The notes: a model not told the origin generated them from the sequence alone. A stretch of DNA of 64,000 nucleotides from Paenibacillus sp. RC67 (GCF_030020805.1 NZ_CP125098.1:3433501-3497500); one strand, 5' to 3'; shown: positions 37,156 through 47,630, counted from the first letter of the stretch. Translations and numbers: made by a program.

Positions 37156-37447
37156 AATTGAATATCATACAAAGCGATGATGGATACGGTTGAATACCCA
37201 AGTAGGGGGAATGAATGATGCCTACAGAGAGCCGGTGGTTGGTGCGAATCGGTGCAGTCATTTTCCTGAATTACAGTCCGGAGCTGAAAAAGTGAAATTG
37301 CGACTGAAGCAGAAGTAGCTTTTATCCGGCATTAAGATAATGTCGTTAAAATAAATAAGTGAAAGAAGTGGCTAATACTTCTTTAATTAGGGTGGTACCG
37401 CGAGAACAACCTTCTCGTCCCTTTCTGGGATAGAAGGTTGTTTTTTT
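37156..37447 (+). promoter_or_regulatory. T-box leader (tyrosine) upstream of tyrS
   Basis: The core GGGTGGTACCGCG lies at 37390-37402 and is followed by the terminator AACAACCTTCT/AGAAGGTTGTT with a T7 run (37405-37447). Stem I has the distal features AGAGAG and GGTGCGAATCGG (37225-37255), and the specifier codon TAC (Tyr) at 37272-37274 in GAATTACAG. This agrees with the gene it controls. Confidence 0.9.
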
Positions 37448-37479
37448 GTTATTTCTTAAAATAGAAAGGGGATCGTCAA

Positions 37480-38736
37480 ATGGACATATGGAATCATTTA
37501 TCAGAAGAACAAAAACAAGAGGTTCAACGACAACTGAGTATAATTCGCAGAGGGGTTGCAGAGATCATTCCAGAAGAGGCGCTAGTACAAAAAATAGCGT
37601 CTTCAGTCGTATCGGGAAAACCACTTAAGGTTAAGCTTGGACTTGACCCTTCAGCACCAGATATCCATATTGGACATACCGTAGTACTTCAGAAGCTGAG
37701 GCAATTTCAAGACTTGGGGCATGAAGTCCAGCTTATTATTGGTGATTTTACAGGACGAATTGGCGATCCGACCGGTAAATCTGAGACTAGAAAACAGCTT
37801 ACTGAAGATGATGTGAAGCGAAATGCTGCAACTTATGAAAAACAGCTGTACAAACTACTTGACCCCAAAAGGACAAAATTTCATTTTAATTCAACATGGC
37901 TCGAAAAAATGAACTTTGAAGATGTGTTGAAATTGGCTGCTAAGGTTACGGTGTCGCGAATGCTAGAACGGGATGATTTTGCAAAGCGTTACGAAAATCA
38001 CTTACCTATTCACATCCATGAGTTTTTCTATCCGCTAATGCAAGGGTTTGATTCGGTTTCACTTGAAAGTGATATCGAACTAGGTGGTACGGATCAGACC
38101 TTTAACATTCTAATGGGAAGAACGCTGCAAAGCGCTTTTGATTATAAAGATAGTCAAATAGCAATCCTGATGCCCTTATTGGAGGGACTTGACGGTATCC
38201 AGAAAATGAGCAAAAGTCTCGGTAACTACATTGGGATTGATGATTCTCCGAATGAAATGTTCGGTAAAACCATGTCTATTCCGGACAATCTAATGGTTAA
38301 ATACTACGAACTTAGTACAGCCATTTCCTCTGATGACCTATTAAGGCTTAAGAAAGGGCTGGAAGATGGAATAGTCCATCCTCGTGATGCCAAGGTTCAA
38401 CTAGCCAAAGAATATGTTCGTTTGTATCACGGCGAGCAGGCGGCAGAACAAGCTGAGGACTATTTTATCACCGTATTTCAAAAGGGATTAATTCCCGAAA
38501 ACATTAAAGAATTACACCTGAGCATGGACAGTCTCGAAAAAGGACGTATTTCTATCAGCAAGCTTCTTGTTATACTTGGTTTCGTAACTTCAAATAGTGA
38601 GGCGAGACGTAGCGTTATTCAAGGAGCTATTAGACTCAACGGAACCAAGCTCTTAGACGCAAATGAACATGTAGAAATAAATAATGGTGACATCATTCAG
38701 GCTGGAAAAAGGAAGTTTGCCAAAATCGTTTTTTGA
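37480..38736 (+). CDS. tyrS: Tyrosyl-tRNA synthetase (TyrZ-like)
   Basis: The 418-residue protein has HIGH in PDIHIGHTVVLQKLRQF and KMSKS in GIQKMSKSLGN, the substrate loop ELGGTDQTFN and a C-terminal S4 RNA-binding domain (ISISKLLVILGFVTSNSEARRS). The canonical KMSKS form resembles TyrZ, the second TyrRS of B. subtilis, rather than TyrS, which has KFGKT. ATG 37480 follows AAAGGGG. It attaches tyrosine to tRNA-Tyr and is induced on tyrosine starvation by the T-box before it. Confidence 0.95.
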   Translation: MDIWNHLSEEQKQEVQRQLSIIRRGVAEIIPEEALVQKIASSVVSGKPLKVKLGLDPSAPDIHIGHTVVLQKLRQFQDLGHEVQLIIGDFTGRIGDPTGKSETRKQLTEDDVKRNAATYEKQLYKLLDPKRTKFHFNSTWLEKMNFEDVLKLAAKVTVSRMLERDDFAKRYENHLPIHIHEFFYPLMQGFDSVSLESDIELGGTDQTFNILMGRTLQSAFDYKDSQIAILMPLLEGLDGIQKMSKSLGNYIGIDDSPNEMFGKTMSIPDNLMVKYYELSTAISSDDLLRLKKGLEDGIVHPRDAKVQLAKEYVRLYHGEQAAEQAEDYFITVFQKGLIPENIKELHLSMDSLEKGRISISKLLVILGFVTSNSEARRSVIQGAIRLNGTKLLDANEHVEINNGDIIQAGKRKFAKIVF

Positions 38737-38745
38737 ACCAAAACT

Positions 38746-38875
38746 CGATATTTACATCCTTTTGATGTCCATCCGGACATATCAACAAGGGATTGCAACT
38801 AACCTGCTGTTCGAGAGCATGCGTAGGTTGAGGAGCTTTACTTGGGAAATGCAATTTTTAAGATGGGACAAATAG
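38746..38875 (+). pseudogene. GNAT acetyltransferase fragment
   Basis: Just after tyrS, two frames together spell a GNAT core: YLHPFDVHPD in one, then TYQQGIATNLLFESMRRLR in another (acetyl-CoA loop QxxGIA). One extra base near 38778 separates them. Neither a start nor the rest of the domain is present, so this is a decayed remnant. Confidence 0.5.
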
Positions 38876-38888
38876 GGAGGTCAACTGC

Positions 38889-39308
38889 TTGCAAGGATAT
38901 AACGTTCTAATGATTTATAACAAGGATATGGACCAGCTGCTTATGTGCAAACGGTTAAAGAATCCATATAAAGGTTTGAATAATCTAGTTGGCGGGAAAA
39001 TCGAGGATGGAGAGTCGGGTATTGACGCTGCTTATAGAGAGTTATTGGAAGAAACGAATATTTCAAAAGAAGATGTCGATTTGCATCATTTAATGGATTT
39101 TAAATACTATTTGCAACAATGCTATGTTGAAGTTTATGTTGGCAGGTTGAAACGGGATGTAATGATCTCCGGTGATGAAAATGAATTATACTGGTCTGAT
39201 TTGAATAAAGACTTTTTTGATATGTCCTTGTATGCAGGAGAAGGAAATATTGGTCATATGATTGAACAAGTGAATATGAGTAAGGATTTATTGCTAATAG
39301 GAACCTAG
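38889..39308 (+). CDS. NUDIX hydrolase
   Basis: The 139-residue protein has a full Nudix box (GGKIEDGESGIDAAYRELLE then ETNI), fitting GX5EX7REUXEEXGU. Family members hydrolyse nucleoside diphosphates linked to other groups; the closest type appears to be 8-oxo-dGTP diphosphatase, but the substrate cannot be read from sequence. The TTG start at 38889 has GGGAGG upstream. It is convergent with the DUF2935 gene. Confidence 0.85.
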   Translation: MQGYNVLMIYNKDMDQLLMCKRLKNPYKGLNNLVGGKIEDGESGIDAAYRELLEETNISKEDVDLHHLMDFKYYLQQCYVEVYVGRLKRDVMISGDENELYWSDLNKDFFDMSLYAGEGNIGHMIEQVNMSKDLLLIGT

Positions 39309-39318
39309 AGTGCAATAA

Positions 39319-39373
39319 ACTACACAAAAGAGGCTGCCGCGGATTGAAATGATGGGTGGCCTCTTTGTGTAGT
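39319..39373 (-). terminator. Hairpin between convergent NUDIX and DUF2935 genes
   Basis: ACTACACAAAAGAGGC pairs with GCCTCTTTGTGTAGT. On the reverse strand it is followed by TTTATTG, so it fits best as the terminator of the DUF2935 gene, and it may serve both. Confidence 0.6.
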
Positions 39374-39384
39374 CCTACACTAGT

Positions 39385-40185
39385 TCAACCATCCACTCGA
39401 GGCGTAGCAGGATTGCAATCGGGAACCGCAATTTCTCCGGATTGCGCGAGCTTTTTCAAATAATAGCACTCCTCACGGAACATATGATCTGGAAGCAGTG
39501 GACTTAAGCTGCCAAGCAGCTCTTGGCTCAATTCAAGGTGCTCTAATTCTTTTAGAAAGGCCATAAACAAGCGCATTTCCAGGTTAATGTCCTGATGAAA
39601 TCGAGTAAACGAAGGGTAATGCGCTCTCATTGTTCGTAAATACCCTGCCAATTCAATGGCTTTCAAATAAAATTCGCTAAATTGTTTCTCGAAGTCTTTA
39701 CTCCTGGCAATGAAGCGCCTCTCCACGAAATCCAGCTCGGTCGAAAGGGCTGAAGAATGAAAGGCGGCATCCGACAACCATAACAAATCATGATGAAGAG
39801 GCGGGTAATGCGGAACAGGTTTGCCTGCCACAAGCTCGTCGAGTATACGAATATACTCCTCCAGTTCATTGACCATATGATTAAGAAAAGAAGGCGTTAT
39901 ACCGATCTTGACGGTACCTAGCAAGGATCTTTCCAATAAATTTAGTTTATAGGTACGCAGTTTAACTGCGGCTTGGTGGGCAGCCTGATTCAAATCTGTA
40001 AGTTGAGCGCTATTAAGCGAACCGCGTGACAGCTCAAGCAGTTGATCGAAATGACGTATGAACTGTCCTGATGTATCGATATCCTTGCTTTCTATTGGGT
40101 ACAAGGTGTTATGTATAAACCGGGAATGATCCCCTAAAATTTGCAGCCAAAATTGATGCTCGAATTGTGCTTCTTGATCCCGCAT
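39385..40185 (-). CDS. DUF2935 family protein (hemerythrin-like four-helix bundles)
   Basis: The 266-residue all-helical protein has two similar halves. The first opens with EAQFEHQFWLQILGDHSRFIHNTL and the second has LDFVERRFIARSKDFEKQF and DHMFREECYYL; the repeated Glu and His are probable metal ligands. DUF2935 proteins of Bacillota are thought to bind metal, but no reaction is established. It starts at ATG 40185 behind TGAGGAGCGG on the reverse strand and is monocistronic. Confidence 0.8.
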   Translation of the reverse strand: MRDQEAQFEHQFWLQILGDHSRFIHNTLYPIESKDIDTSGQFIRHFDQLLELSRGSLNSAQLTDLNQAAHQAAVKLRTYKLNLLERSLLGTVKIGITPSFLNHMVNELEEYIRILDELVAGKPVPHYPPLHHDLLWLSDAAFHSSALSTELDFVERRFIARSKDFEKQFSEFYLKAIELAGYLRTMRAHYPSFTRFHQDINLEMRLFMAFLKELEHLELSQELLGSLSPLLPDHMFREECYYLKKLAQSGEIAVPDCNPATPRVDG

Positions 40186-40389
40186 GGCTAACCGCTCCTC
40201 ATAGCTTTTTATTCCAATTTATGAAAGCTATTCTAAGCCTATTCATAATAACTACCCATCTCCAAAATGGATTCATTTGTTAATATCTAGATATTGGTTG
40301 TTTAGGAGGGGGATTAGATAATAGAACCTCTCCGATTTTCTGAAATTAGTACTATTTATAGAGATTTAGCTCATAAATATAAGGTTTGC

Positions 40390-40420
40390 AAAGGCAGAAT
40401 CGTTCCAATAACGATCCTTT
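40390..40420 (+). promoter_or_regulatory. Hairpin in the leader of the YerD-like gene
   Basis: AAAGG and ATCGTT pair with AACGAT and CCTTT, followed by ATTTTA. It lies 35 bases before the start codon and could act as an attenuator; no antiterminator partner is obvious. Confidence 0.35.
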
Positions 40421-40454
40421 ATTTTAAAACTAAATGAGTAAAGGGAGTATGAGT

Positions 40455-42065
40455 ATGCAGCTGGTCATCCTTATTTTGTTATTTATTATTATTTTGCTTC
40501 CAATCGCATTTTTTGCGTACATGTATGTCCTTTCTAAAAAACCGCAGCATTCCATCATTCGTGCCCATCCGTATTTGGGTTGGCTAAGATATGTGCTGGA
40601 GAAGTTGGGACCAGAATTTAGGCAATATTGGTTTGACAATGATACGCAAGGGAAGCCATTTTCCCGTGCTGATTTTATCGGCGTTGTTTTTGCTGCTAAA
40701 TACAGAACCGATCTGATCAGCTTTGGATCGAAGCGTGATTACGAAAAATCAGGGTACTACCTTTCTAATGATATGTTTCCGAAGCTAGTCGACGAGCTAA
40801 GAGTAGAGCATACCGATAATATAATCGGGAATAAGTACGAAATCGTAAATGAAGGCTTGTTCACCCGTAAAGAACGAATGAAAGCGGGAGAGGTGAAAAA
40901 TTGGCTGTATACCGATGAGGATGCCGTCATAGTCGGGGAGGCTCGCAAGAATCCCTGGCGATTAAAGGGGATGTTCGGGGCTTCAGCAACTTCCTATGGA
41001 GCGGTTGGTGAGCATTATATTCAATCTACGGGTAATGGAGCGAGAATGGCTGGAGGCTCATGGATCAATACCGGTGAGGGAGGAATTGCTCCTGAACATC
41101 TAGCTTCTGGAGCGGATGTGGTTGCTCAGATTGGTCCTGGTCTTTTTGGTTATAGGGACAATGAGGGGAATTTCTCTTTCGAAGCATTTCGTGCAAAAGC
41201 AGCCGTGCCCAACGTCAAGGCATTCGAATTGAAATTTGCTCAAGGAGCAAAAATTCGTGGTGGTCATCTGGAAGGCTCGAAGGTTAATGAGAAAATTGCC
41301 GCCATCCGTAAGGTTCAGATTGGGAAGACAGTCAACTCACCTAACCGGTTCCCCTTTCTCAAAAATCCGGAAGATACGTTCAGGTTCGTGAAAAGATTAC
41401 AAGACGAAGGCGGTAAACCAGTAGGAATTAAAATAGTTGTAGGTGATCCAACACGGTTGGATATGTTTTTTCAGGCCATGTTGGATCTCGATATTTATCC
41501 GGATTTCATTACGGTTGATGGAAGTGAGGGAGGCTCGGGTGCAACGTTTAAGGCGATGGCAGACGGGATGGGCCTGCCCTTGTTTACGGCTCTAATTCTA
41601 CTTGATGATACGGCAAGAAAGTATGGCCTGCGTGATCGAATCAAAATCTTTGCTTCTGGAAAGCTGATAACACCTGATAAGGTTGCTGTTGCTTTGGCTC
41701 TTGGAGCTGATTGCATCAATTCAGCACGTGGGTTTATGATGGCTAATGGCTGTATAATGGCTATGCAGTGTCATACGGGTAAATGTCCAGCAGGTATTAC
41801 GACAACAGATTCCAAATACCAAGCTGCGCTTGCTCCAGAAGAGAAACAATGGCGTGTGATGAATTACATTGTCCAAATGCGCGAAGGGGTATTCTCACTT
41901 GCTGCGGCGTGCGGATTGGAGAGTCCACGGCAACTGACTCGAGAGCATGTCGTATTTAAAAACGAAGTTGGACGGAGTGTTCGAATGAATGAACTATTCC
42001 CTTATCCGCAAGCCGAGGGTAAGAAACTTGATTTGATTGTCGAGAACATCGAGGATGCTGGGTGA
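40455..42065 (+). CDS. FMN-binding glutamate synthase-family protein (YerD-like)
   Basis: The 536-residue protein starts with a membrane segment (LVILILLFIIILLPIAFFAY), followed by a glutamate-synthase-like FMN barrel (FGASATSYGAVGEHYIQSTG, DFITVDGSEGGSGATF). The 3Fe-4S cysteines are in C-x5-C-x4-C (CIMAMQCHTGKC). The glutaminase domain of GltB is absent. It resembles B. subtilis YerD; electron partner and substrate are unknown. ATG 40455 has AAGGGAG at ideal spacing; ATG 40434 and 40449 lie before or too close to that site. Confidence 0.87.
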   Translation: MQLVILILLFIIILLPIAFFAYMYVLSKKPQHSIIRAHPYLGWLRYVLEKLGPEFRQYWFDNDTQGKPFSRADFIGVVFAAKYRTDLISFGSKRDYEKSGYYLSNDMFPKLVDELRVEHTDNIIGNKYEIVNEGLFTRKERMKAGEVKNWLYTDEDAVIVGEARKNPWRLKGMFGASATSYGAVGEHYIQSTGNGARMAGGSWINTGEGGIAPEHLASGADVVAQIGPGLFGYRDNEGNFSFEAFRAKAAVPNVKAFELKFAQGAKIRGGHLEGSKVNEKIAAIRKVQIGKTVNSPNRFPFLKNPEDTFRFVKRLQDEGGKPVGIKIVVGDPTRLDMFFQAMLDLDIYPDFITVDGSEGGSGATFKAMADGMGLPLFTALILLDDTARKYGLRDRIKIFASGKLITPDKVAVALALGADCINSARGFMMANGCIMAMQCHTGKCPAGITTTDSKYQAALAPEEKQWRVMNYIVQMREGVFSLAAACGLESPRQLTREHVVFKNEVGRSVRMNELFPYPQAEGKKLDLIVENIEDAG

Positions 42066-42187
42066 GAGTGAAGGAGGCAAGACAGTTCCGCAACGGAGTA
42101 GCAACTCGGCAGGCGCAAAAGCAAGTATTGCCTTTTGACGTTATCACTGTGCTATGGGCCGTGGTTGTAAAAGTTGAGGATAGAGCG

Positions 42188-42238
42188 CTGCTAAAAGAAG
42201 ACCGAATGAAGTCAAATCCCTTCTTTCGGTCCTAGCAG
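42188..42238. terminator. Hairpin between convergent YerD-like and ABC genes
   Basis: CTGCTA and GACCGAA pair with TTCGGTC and TAGCAG. No T-run follows, so a terminator role is only likely from its position. Confidence 0.4.
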
Positions 42239-42239
42239 T

Positions 42240-44069
42240 CTACATAATATTCCGTATGGTTTCCATCTTTTCTTTCCCTGCACTCCCATTGGGATTCTTG
42301 TCTACTTCCATCTGTGATTCTTCTCCTTGCCACAAAAGCTGCATCTCTGAGCTAGTAGCTAACAATTCAGATAAAGTACCCTCAGCTTCTATCTGTCCGT
42401 TCTTCATTACAATGATATGATCCGCTTGAGCCAAGGCTGTTCTCCGATGGGATACTGCGATACAAGAGATATCACTCTCCTTAAATAACCGTTCCCATAA
42501 CAGCTTCTCCGTTTCAACATCCAGCGCACTGGACAAATCATCAAAGATTAAAATATCGGATTGTGTCATCATCATCCGTGCAGTCGCAGCTCGTTGGATC
42601 TGCCCGCCGGACAACAGCACACCGCGAGGTCCAACAAGCGTATCGAGGCCGTTCTCCAAGACATCGATATCTTTCTCCATTACAGCTAATCGAACAGCAC
42701 GATCTAGTGATGTCACTGTTGCGTGGCTGCCTAGGGTAATGTTTTCATGGAGCGGGTCGCTAAATAGACGTGGAACTTGTGGTGTGTAAGCTGTTCTCGG
42801 CGGAATCAGGAATGTAGCTGGGTCCTTCACTGTTTTTCCATTCCAAACAATAGTTCCTGAAGTTTTGGGTAAGAGTCCTAGAAGGGTACGAACCAGTGTA
42901 GATTTGCCTGATCCAATCCTACCTGTGATGACAAGGAACTTTCCCCGCTCTAAGCGGAAGCCTACATTACGGATTCCGTTATCGGAATGAGGATACGTAT
43001 AGGAAAGTCCCTTCACTTCGAGACTTCGGAGAGATTCTTCGACACTAGTCTTATCCAATTTCGTTACGTCCGGTGGGGGACTTTCCAGATAGATCTCACT
43101 ATAATCCACAATGCGATCCTCTTCACCGGGACGGAATAAAATCCTCATTCTGCTTAGTGAAACAGCGAGACGCTTATGCTGGAATACCATGAGGCCGAAC
43201 AATGAGATGCTTGATGCAAACGAGCCAAGGTAAGAAGTAAATAGGGCAAAATCTCCAACGGTAAAACGTCCGGCCTGCATTTGGGAGGCGCACATCAATA
43301 AAATGATGCCGATAGAAACATTTAATACATTTTGGTTCAATGATTTCATCCACTGCTTAAAGAGATTATCCTTGAGGGCAGCCTTTCTGCGAGCTTCATT
43401 CAGCTTTAGAAAACGATGTTGAACACGTTCCTCTGCTTTGCCCAATTTTACAGCTTGAACGGCACTAAAGGTTTCAGCAATAAATCCGGTGATTCGACCC
43501 GTGGCTTCACGGTTAAGCTGACTATAGCGTCTTGCCATATTTCCGGAAAGATTATTCAGCAGCGTTATAATCACGAGCGGCATTATGGCTACAATGGTGA
43601 TTTGCCAATTGATCTGGGCCATAATCACAATGCAAATGATGGTATAAGCCAACTTGCCCCAGAAATCTACCCATGACTCCACATATTCTACGACTTCATT
43701 CACATCTTCACGAAATCGGCTCATGGCTTCACCTGGAGAAGCAGGGAGATTACGGCCTGGCCAGCGCATGATACCTGCCAGCATATTGGTCCGCAATATC
43801 GCCTGAAGGTGGTAGAAGTACGTCACCCATTTGTAAAAAGCCCAAAAGAACAATCCCACTCTGGTAAACCGCACTAGAGCAGCAAATAAGAGGGGGAGAA
43901 CAAGCCATAAATAGTTACTGGATTGTTGGGTTGCTCGGTCAAAAAACCACTGCATACCCAAACCTACCAGAACTGGTAAGGAGTGAAATATACACCACAA
44001 CAATCCATTGATTACAAACAGCGATAGTCGAAATCCTAGCAATCGCTGGATAAACCGAGTTACCGTCAT
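42240..44069 (-). CDS. ABC exporter half-transporter, second subunit
   Basis: The 609-residue protein has six membrane segments in the N-terminal half and an ATPase domain with Walker [10 protein letters not shown], signature [11 protein letters not shown], Walker [13 protein letters not shown] and the switch histidine in VSHRRT. The catalytic glutamate after Walker B is Asp, so its own ATP site is probably degenerate. It overlaps the upstream partner gene by 4 bases. The pair forms a heterodimeric exporter of the BmrCD/YheHI kind, likely for drugs or lipids. Confidence 0.88.
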   Translation of the reverse strand: MTVTRFIQRLLGFRLSLFVINGLLWCIFHSLPVLVGLGMQWFFDRATQQSSNYLWLVLPLLFAALVRFTRVGLFFWAFYKWVTYFYHLQAILRTNMLAGIMRWPGRNLPASPGEAMSRFREDVNEVVEYVESWVDFWGKLAYTIICIVIMAQINWQITIVAIMPLVIITLLNNLSGNMARRYSQLNREATGRITGFIAETFSAVQAVKLGKAEERVQHRFLKLNEARRKAALKDNLFKQWMKSLNQNVLNVSIGIILLMCASQMQAGRFTVGDFALFTSYLGSFASSISLFGLMVFQHKRLAVSLSRMRILFRPGEEDRIVDYSEIYLESPPPDVTKLDKTSVEESLRSLEVKGLSYTYPHSDNGIRNVGFRLERGKFLVITGRIGSGKSTLVRTLLGLLPKTSGTIVWNGKTVKDPATFLIPPRTAYTPQVPRLFSDPLHENITLGSHATVTSLDRAVRLAVMEKDIDVLENGLDTLVGPRGVLLSGGQIQRAATARMMMTQSDILIFDDLSSALDVETEKLLWERLFKESDISCIAVSHRRTALAQADHIIVMKNGQIEAEGTLSELLATSSEMQLLWQGEESQMEVDKNPNGSAGKEKMETIRNIM

Positions 44070-45811
44070 GCCAATTCCTCCAGTCTATCTGTACGCAGCA
44101 ATCTAGCATAGTGAGATGTCGGATCCTGTGCCAAAGACTCTCTTGAACCAAATTCCAAGATGCGTCCATGGTCCAGCACCATGATTTTATCTACTTTCTC
44201 AAGCGTGGACAAACGGTGCGCAATCACAATACCTGTGCAATGCTCCATCAGTTGATCTACAGCCATTTGTAATGAGGCTTCCGTCGCTGCATCAAGCCTT
44301 GAAGACGGTTCATCCATAATAACCAGATCAGGTTGTGTTAAAAAAACACGGGCTAGCGCAAGTAATTGAGCTTCGCCTGCAGAAACAGACGCACCACCAG
44401 CGGATAAATGAGTATCTAATCCTTGAGCTAAGTTATCAATCCACTTTCGTAAGCCAAGTTTCTCAACCGTTTCAATAATCTCATCATCGGTCACGCTATC
44501 ATTGAATAGCGTCAGATTATCTCGGAGTGTTCCGTCAAACAACTGTACGTCTTGTGTGACCATGCCAACCCGGCGATACAAAGCTTCTAGACTTAAAGTG
44601 CGAATATCCGTACCACCGATCCGAATGACTCCACTATCCATGTTATACAGGCGGAGCAGCAGCCTGCTTATACTGGACTTACCACTGCCTGTGCGGCCTA
44701 TAAGCCCAAGTCGTTCCCCAGGCTGCAGCTTGAAATGGATATCGTGAAGAACTGGCTTATCTTTGCTGTAGCTAAAATGGATATGTTCGAATTCCACCGA
44801 AAGAGCTCCGTTTGGAAGTATTTGTTCTGTACCCTCCATAATTTCACTCCGAATGGAAAGAAGCTCACGGGAGCGGCGCAAGCCGGACTTAGCCTTCTGA
44901 AACTCTTGCATCTGATTTCCAAGCTGCTCAATTGGATCGTTCAGCATTTGAGTGTATTGAAAGAAGAGGAAGAGTGTTCCTATGGTTACCTGGCCTTTGA
45001 GGTACAAGTGAACACCCATTAATAAGACAACTGTGACGGATATCGTGAATAAAACGACAGTAGCATTCCAAGGCACTACACGAAGCATCCATGCCTTTCG
45101 TCCGCTCATGAATACATTTCTCATTGCCCGATGAAATCGATTCATAACATAGGGGATACTTCCGTTTGTCTGTACATCTTCGATTCCAGCAATGCGTTCT
45201 TCAATAAATCCAAATAATGAAGCGCTTGCTTGACGTTCCGCTGTTGATGCCGTCACACCCAGATTTCTAATTCCTATCATTGTGAGTATGGAGATAATAG
45301 TGAATATAGACATGATAATAGCAATCGGCCAATTGATCACAAACATATAACCAAGAATTCCTGATAGGAGGACCAAGCTTCCGATAATTTGAACAACGAA
45401 CATGGCGAAGAAGTTCGACATACTGGTTACGTCGCCATCAATTCTTTCAATCATTTCACCGGGTGTCTTGCTATTATGAAAACGCATATCCAATCGAAGA
45501 CAATGCTTGAGTATATCGGCACGAAGTTGATTGGTTGCTCTCCAGGCTACATCGTTACTAAGAAAGCTTACAGTTACGGTGATGAGCTGAATACAGACAG
45601 CAATAGCAAGGTATATCCCGGCAAGACTAAGCAGACTTACGACAGCTCCTTGCTCAGCCGCGGTATCAATGAATTGACGAATAATTTGAGGATGGATGAG
45701 CTGTAGTGCAATGGTAATTAATAATAGTCCTAGTAAGGCTATCATTCTTAGTTTGACTGGTATAAGATATCGAAGTAACCAGAACATAGATATCTCTTTA
45801 TTTTGTTTCAT
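44066..45811 (-). CDS. ABC exporter half-transporter, first subunit
   Basis: The 581-residue protein has six membrane segments and an ATPase domain with Walker [10 protein letters not shown], Walker [13 protein letters not shown] with the catalytic Glu, and the switch His in IAHRLST. Its signature is VSAGEAQ rather than LSGGQ. ATG 45811 follows AAAGGAGGC and is chosen over the longer frame from 45892. Its Walker motifs with the intact signature of the partner would form the working ATP site of the heterodimer. It is the first gene of the operon. Confidence 0.88.
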   Translation of the reverse strand: MKQNKEISMFWLLRYLIPVKLRMIALLGLLLITIALQLIHPQIIRQFIDTAAEQGAVVSLLSLAGIYLAIAVCIQLITVTVSFLSNDVAWRATNQLRADILKHCLRLDMRFHNSKTPGEMIERIDGDVTSMSNFFAMFVVQIIGSLVLLSGILGYMFVINWPIAIIMSIFTIISILTMIGIRNLGVTASTAERQASASLFGFIEERIAGIEDVQTNGSIPYVMNRFHRAMRNVFMSGRKAWMLRVVPWNATVVLFTISVTVVLLMGVHLYLKGQVTIGTLFLFFQYTQMLNDPIEQLGNQMQEFQKAKSGLRRSRELLSIRSEIMEGTEQILPNGALSVEFEHIHFSYSKDKPVLHDIHFKLQPGERLGLIGRTGSGKSSISRLLLRLYNMDSGVIRIGGTDIRTLSLEALYRRVGMVTQDVQLFDGTLRDNLTLFNDSVTDDEIIETVEKLGLRKWIDNLAQGLDTHLSAGGASVSAGEAQLLALARVFLTQPDLVIMDEPSSRLDAATEASLQMAVDQLMEHCTGIVIAHRLSTLEKVDKIMVLDHGRILEFGSRESLAQDPTSHYARLLRTDRLEELA

Positions 45812-46008
45812 GTCAGAGCCTCCTTTAATGAAGAACGAAAAACAAACGAAAGCACTTCTTAAATTGAAATATAATAAGGAACTATTTACCATATTTACAC
45901 AAAAACAGAGAGGGTTAAAGGTACAAATTAAGTATAAAGAACATTATTGAGGGGATTAAACCTAATTCACTTCTCCGTTTTACTTCAGAACAAAAAACGG
46001 CACGAAGA

Positions 46009-46034
46009 AAGGCCACACCTGTTGATGTGGCCTT
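46009..46034 (-). terminator. Terminator after the glycine-zipper gene
   Basis: AAGGCCACA pairs with TGTGGCCTT; on the reverse strand T-rich sequence follows (TTTCTTCG, then TTTTTT a little further). It lies 47 bases after the reverse-strand stop. Confidence 0.6.
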
Positions 46035-46081
46035 CCGTAAGTCGTTATCTTAACCATTAATTTATGTGAGGAGCTTTTCCT

Positions 46082-46330
46082 CTAGTGATCTTTATTATGT
46101 TCGTGGGCAGTATCGGAGTCATCACCAGCTGCTTCGCCAGCTTTGTTACCAACCGCTGCACCTATGATACCACCTGCAACAGTGCCGATTGGCCCCAACA
46201 TGGAACCCACGATGGCGCCCGCAGCACCACCGCCTACAGTACCTAAAGCTTCACCCGTGTCAACGTCAGCCATTTGGGTCGAGTTGCGGTCAGAACCTTC
46301 TTTTCGCTCATGGTTGTTGTTTTTATCCAT
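46082..46330 (-). CDS. Small glycine-zipper protein
   Basis: The 82-residue protein has charged, hydrophilic ends and a central glycine-zipper stretch (GGGAAGAIVGSMLGPIGTVA then GGIIGAAVGNKAGEAAG) that could form a membrane hairpin. The ATG at 46330 follows GGGAGTGAG on the reverse strand. Such proteins are common and poorly understood; stress-related or membrane-associated roles have been suggested for relatives. It is monocistronic. Confidence 0.7.
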   Translation of the reverse strand: MDKNNNHERKEGSDRNSTQMADVDTGEALGTVGGGAAGAIVGSMLGPIGTVAGGIIGAAVGNKAGEAAGDDSDTAHEHNKDH

Positions 46331-46415
46331 TTATCTCACTCCCTCATTTGGTATTGGTATGGTACCTATATATATTCTTCTAAGTTCTTCGATTTTATAC
46401 AACATGGGTTTAAAA

Positions 46416-47630
46416 TTAAGATTGGGTACTACTTGCAGCTTCAGGCTTAATCGCAAATAATGCAACTAGAGCAGCAATCATACACGCGGCAGCAATGGTG
46501 TAAAACATGAGAGCGGGAGATATTTTTGCAAGAACAGAGGCTAAGGGAGGACCAACAGCCACACCGATAAATCGCATGGAACTGTAAATAGAAGTAACGG
46601 TACCCCTCTGGGCTTTTTCGATACTTTCGGTAATTATCGCATCCAAGCATGGCAAGGCTGCGCCTATTCCGACTCCACCTACACTTGTAAGAAGAATCAG
46701 AATTTTTATGGAATGAACAAGCCTACTCAATAGAAGAGTTGCTGTTACTAAAGCTATCCCAATAAAAGTGATCCACTTCATCAGTTTCATGTTTTCTCCA
46801 ATCTTTCTTCCAGTAATAAAGGACGACAGACATAGAAAAGCTAGAGGGATGGCTAAAATACACCCTTTCATTATTCCATCTATATGATAGACCTCTTCTA
46901 AGGTATCGGATAAATAAAACAATACCCCAAAAATAACGAGCATACTAATGCCCCCGATAGTGAATATTGCAAATAACCACCGACCATTATGTTTAAATAT
47001 TTGCTTTATATTTTTGAGAAAACCGGCAAGAGGAAGTATTTCTTCTTTTGAGTTTTTGGTAGGGGCTTTAACAAGAAATAAAACGAGTAACATGGATATT
47101 ATGCAGAATACAGGTATAGCAAGAAAGGGCAAAAACCATACAACCAGAGATAAGGCTGATCCTAAAATAGGGCTTAACACTTTGCCAAATGTATTGGCCG
47201 TCTCGACAATGCCAAGACTGCTGCTTACATCGTCTTCTTTCTTGAAAATATCGCCAACCAAGGGAAGCACAATTGGAAAAGCGCCTGCGGCTCCAACCCC
47301 TTGTAGTAATCGACCTAACATAATAACGGTGTAAGACTGTTCCAGCCACCAAGCCCCTAAGCCTGATAGTAACCCTCCTGCTCCTGTAATCAATAAACTG
47401 GGAATAATGATTATTTTTCTACCGAATCGATCGGATAGATAGCCCGCCAGTGGTATTAGGATGATGGCCACAGCAGAATAAATAGTGATCAACAAACTCA
47501 CCTGAAGAGAGGTTATTCCCAATTTACTACGTATTGCAGGTAGCACTGGAATGAGCATCGAGTTTCCCAAAGTCATAATAAGTGGAATACTTGCGATGGA
47601 TATCAGATCCCACTTTTTTCCTTCTTCCAT
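46416..47630 (-). CDS. MFS multidrug-type efflux transporter
   Basis: The 404-residue protein has twelve membrane segments and the DHA1 motif A GYLSDRFGRKIIIIP after segment 2, motif B region MLGRLLQGVGAAGAFPIVLPLVGDIF and motif C-like SPILGSAL in segment 5, all of which mark drug:H+ antiporters. Start ATG 47630 has AAGGTCAGG upstream. The substrate is unknown. It is divergent from the broken DHA2 gene, with about 210 bases between them. Confidence 0.85.
   Translation of the reverse strand: MEEGKKWDLISIASIPLIMTLGNSMLIPVLPAIRSKLGITSLQVSLLITIYSAVAIILIPLAGYLSDRFGRKIIIIPSLLITGAGGLLSGLGAWWLEQSYTVIMLGRLLQGVGAAGAFPIVLPLVGDIFKKEDDVSSSLGIVETANTFGKVLSPILGSALSLVVWFLPFLAIPVFCIISMLLVLFLVKAPTKNSKEEILPLAGFLKNIKQIFKHNGRWLFAIFTIGGISMLVIFGVLFYLSDTLEEVYHIDGIMKGCILAIPLAFLCLSSFITGRKIGENMKLMKWITFIGIALVTATLLLSRLVHSIKILILLTSVGGVGIGAALPCLDAIITESIEKAQRGTVTSIYSSMRFIGVAVGPPLASVLAKISPALMFYTIAAACMIAALVALFAIKPEAASSTQS

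Noticed and set aside
36719..37261. A 180-codon reverse-strand frame over the end of serC and the tyrS T-box
   Set aside because: It is antisense to SerC and to a structured leader, with unlikely composition.
42068..42235. A short frame (about 55 codons) after the YerD-like gene
   Set aside because: It has a GTG start but no ribosome binding site and ends inside a hairpin. Support is too weak.
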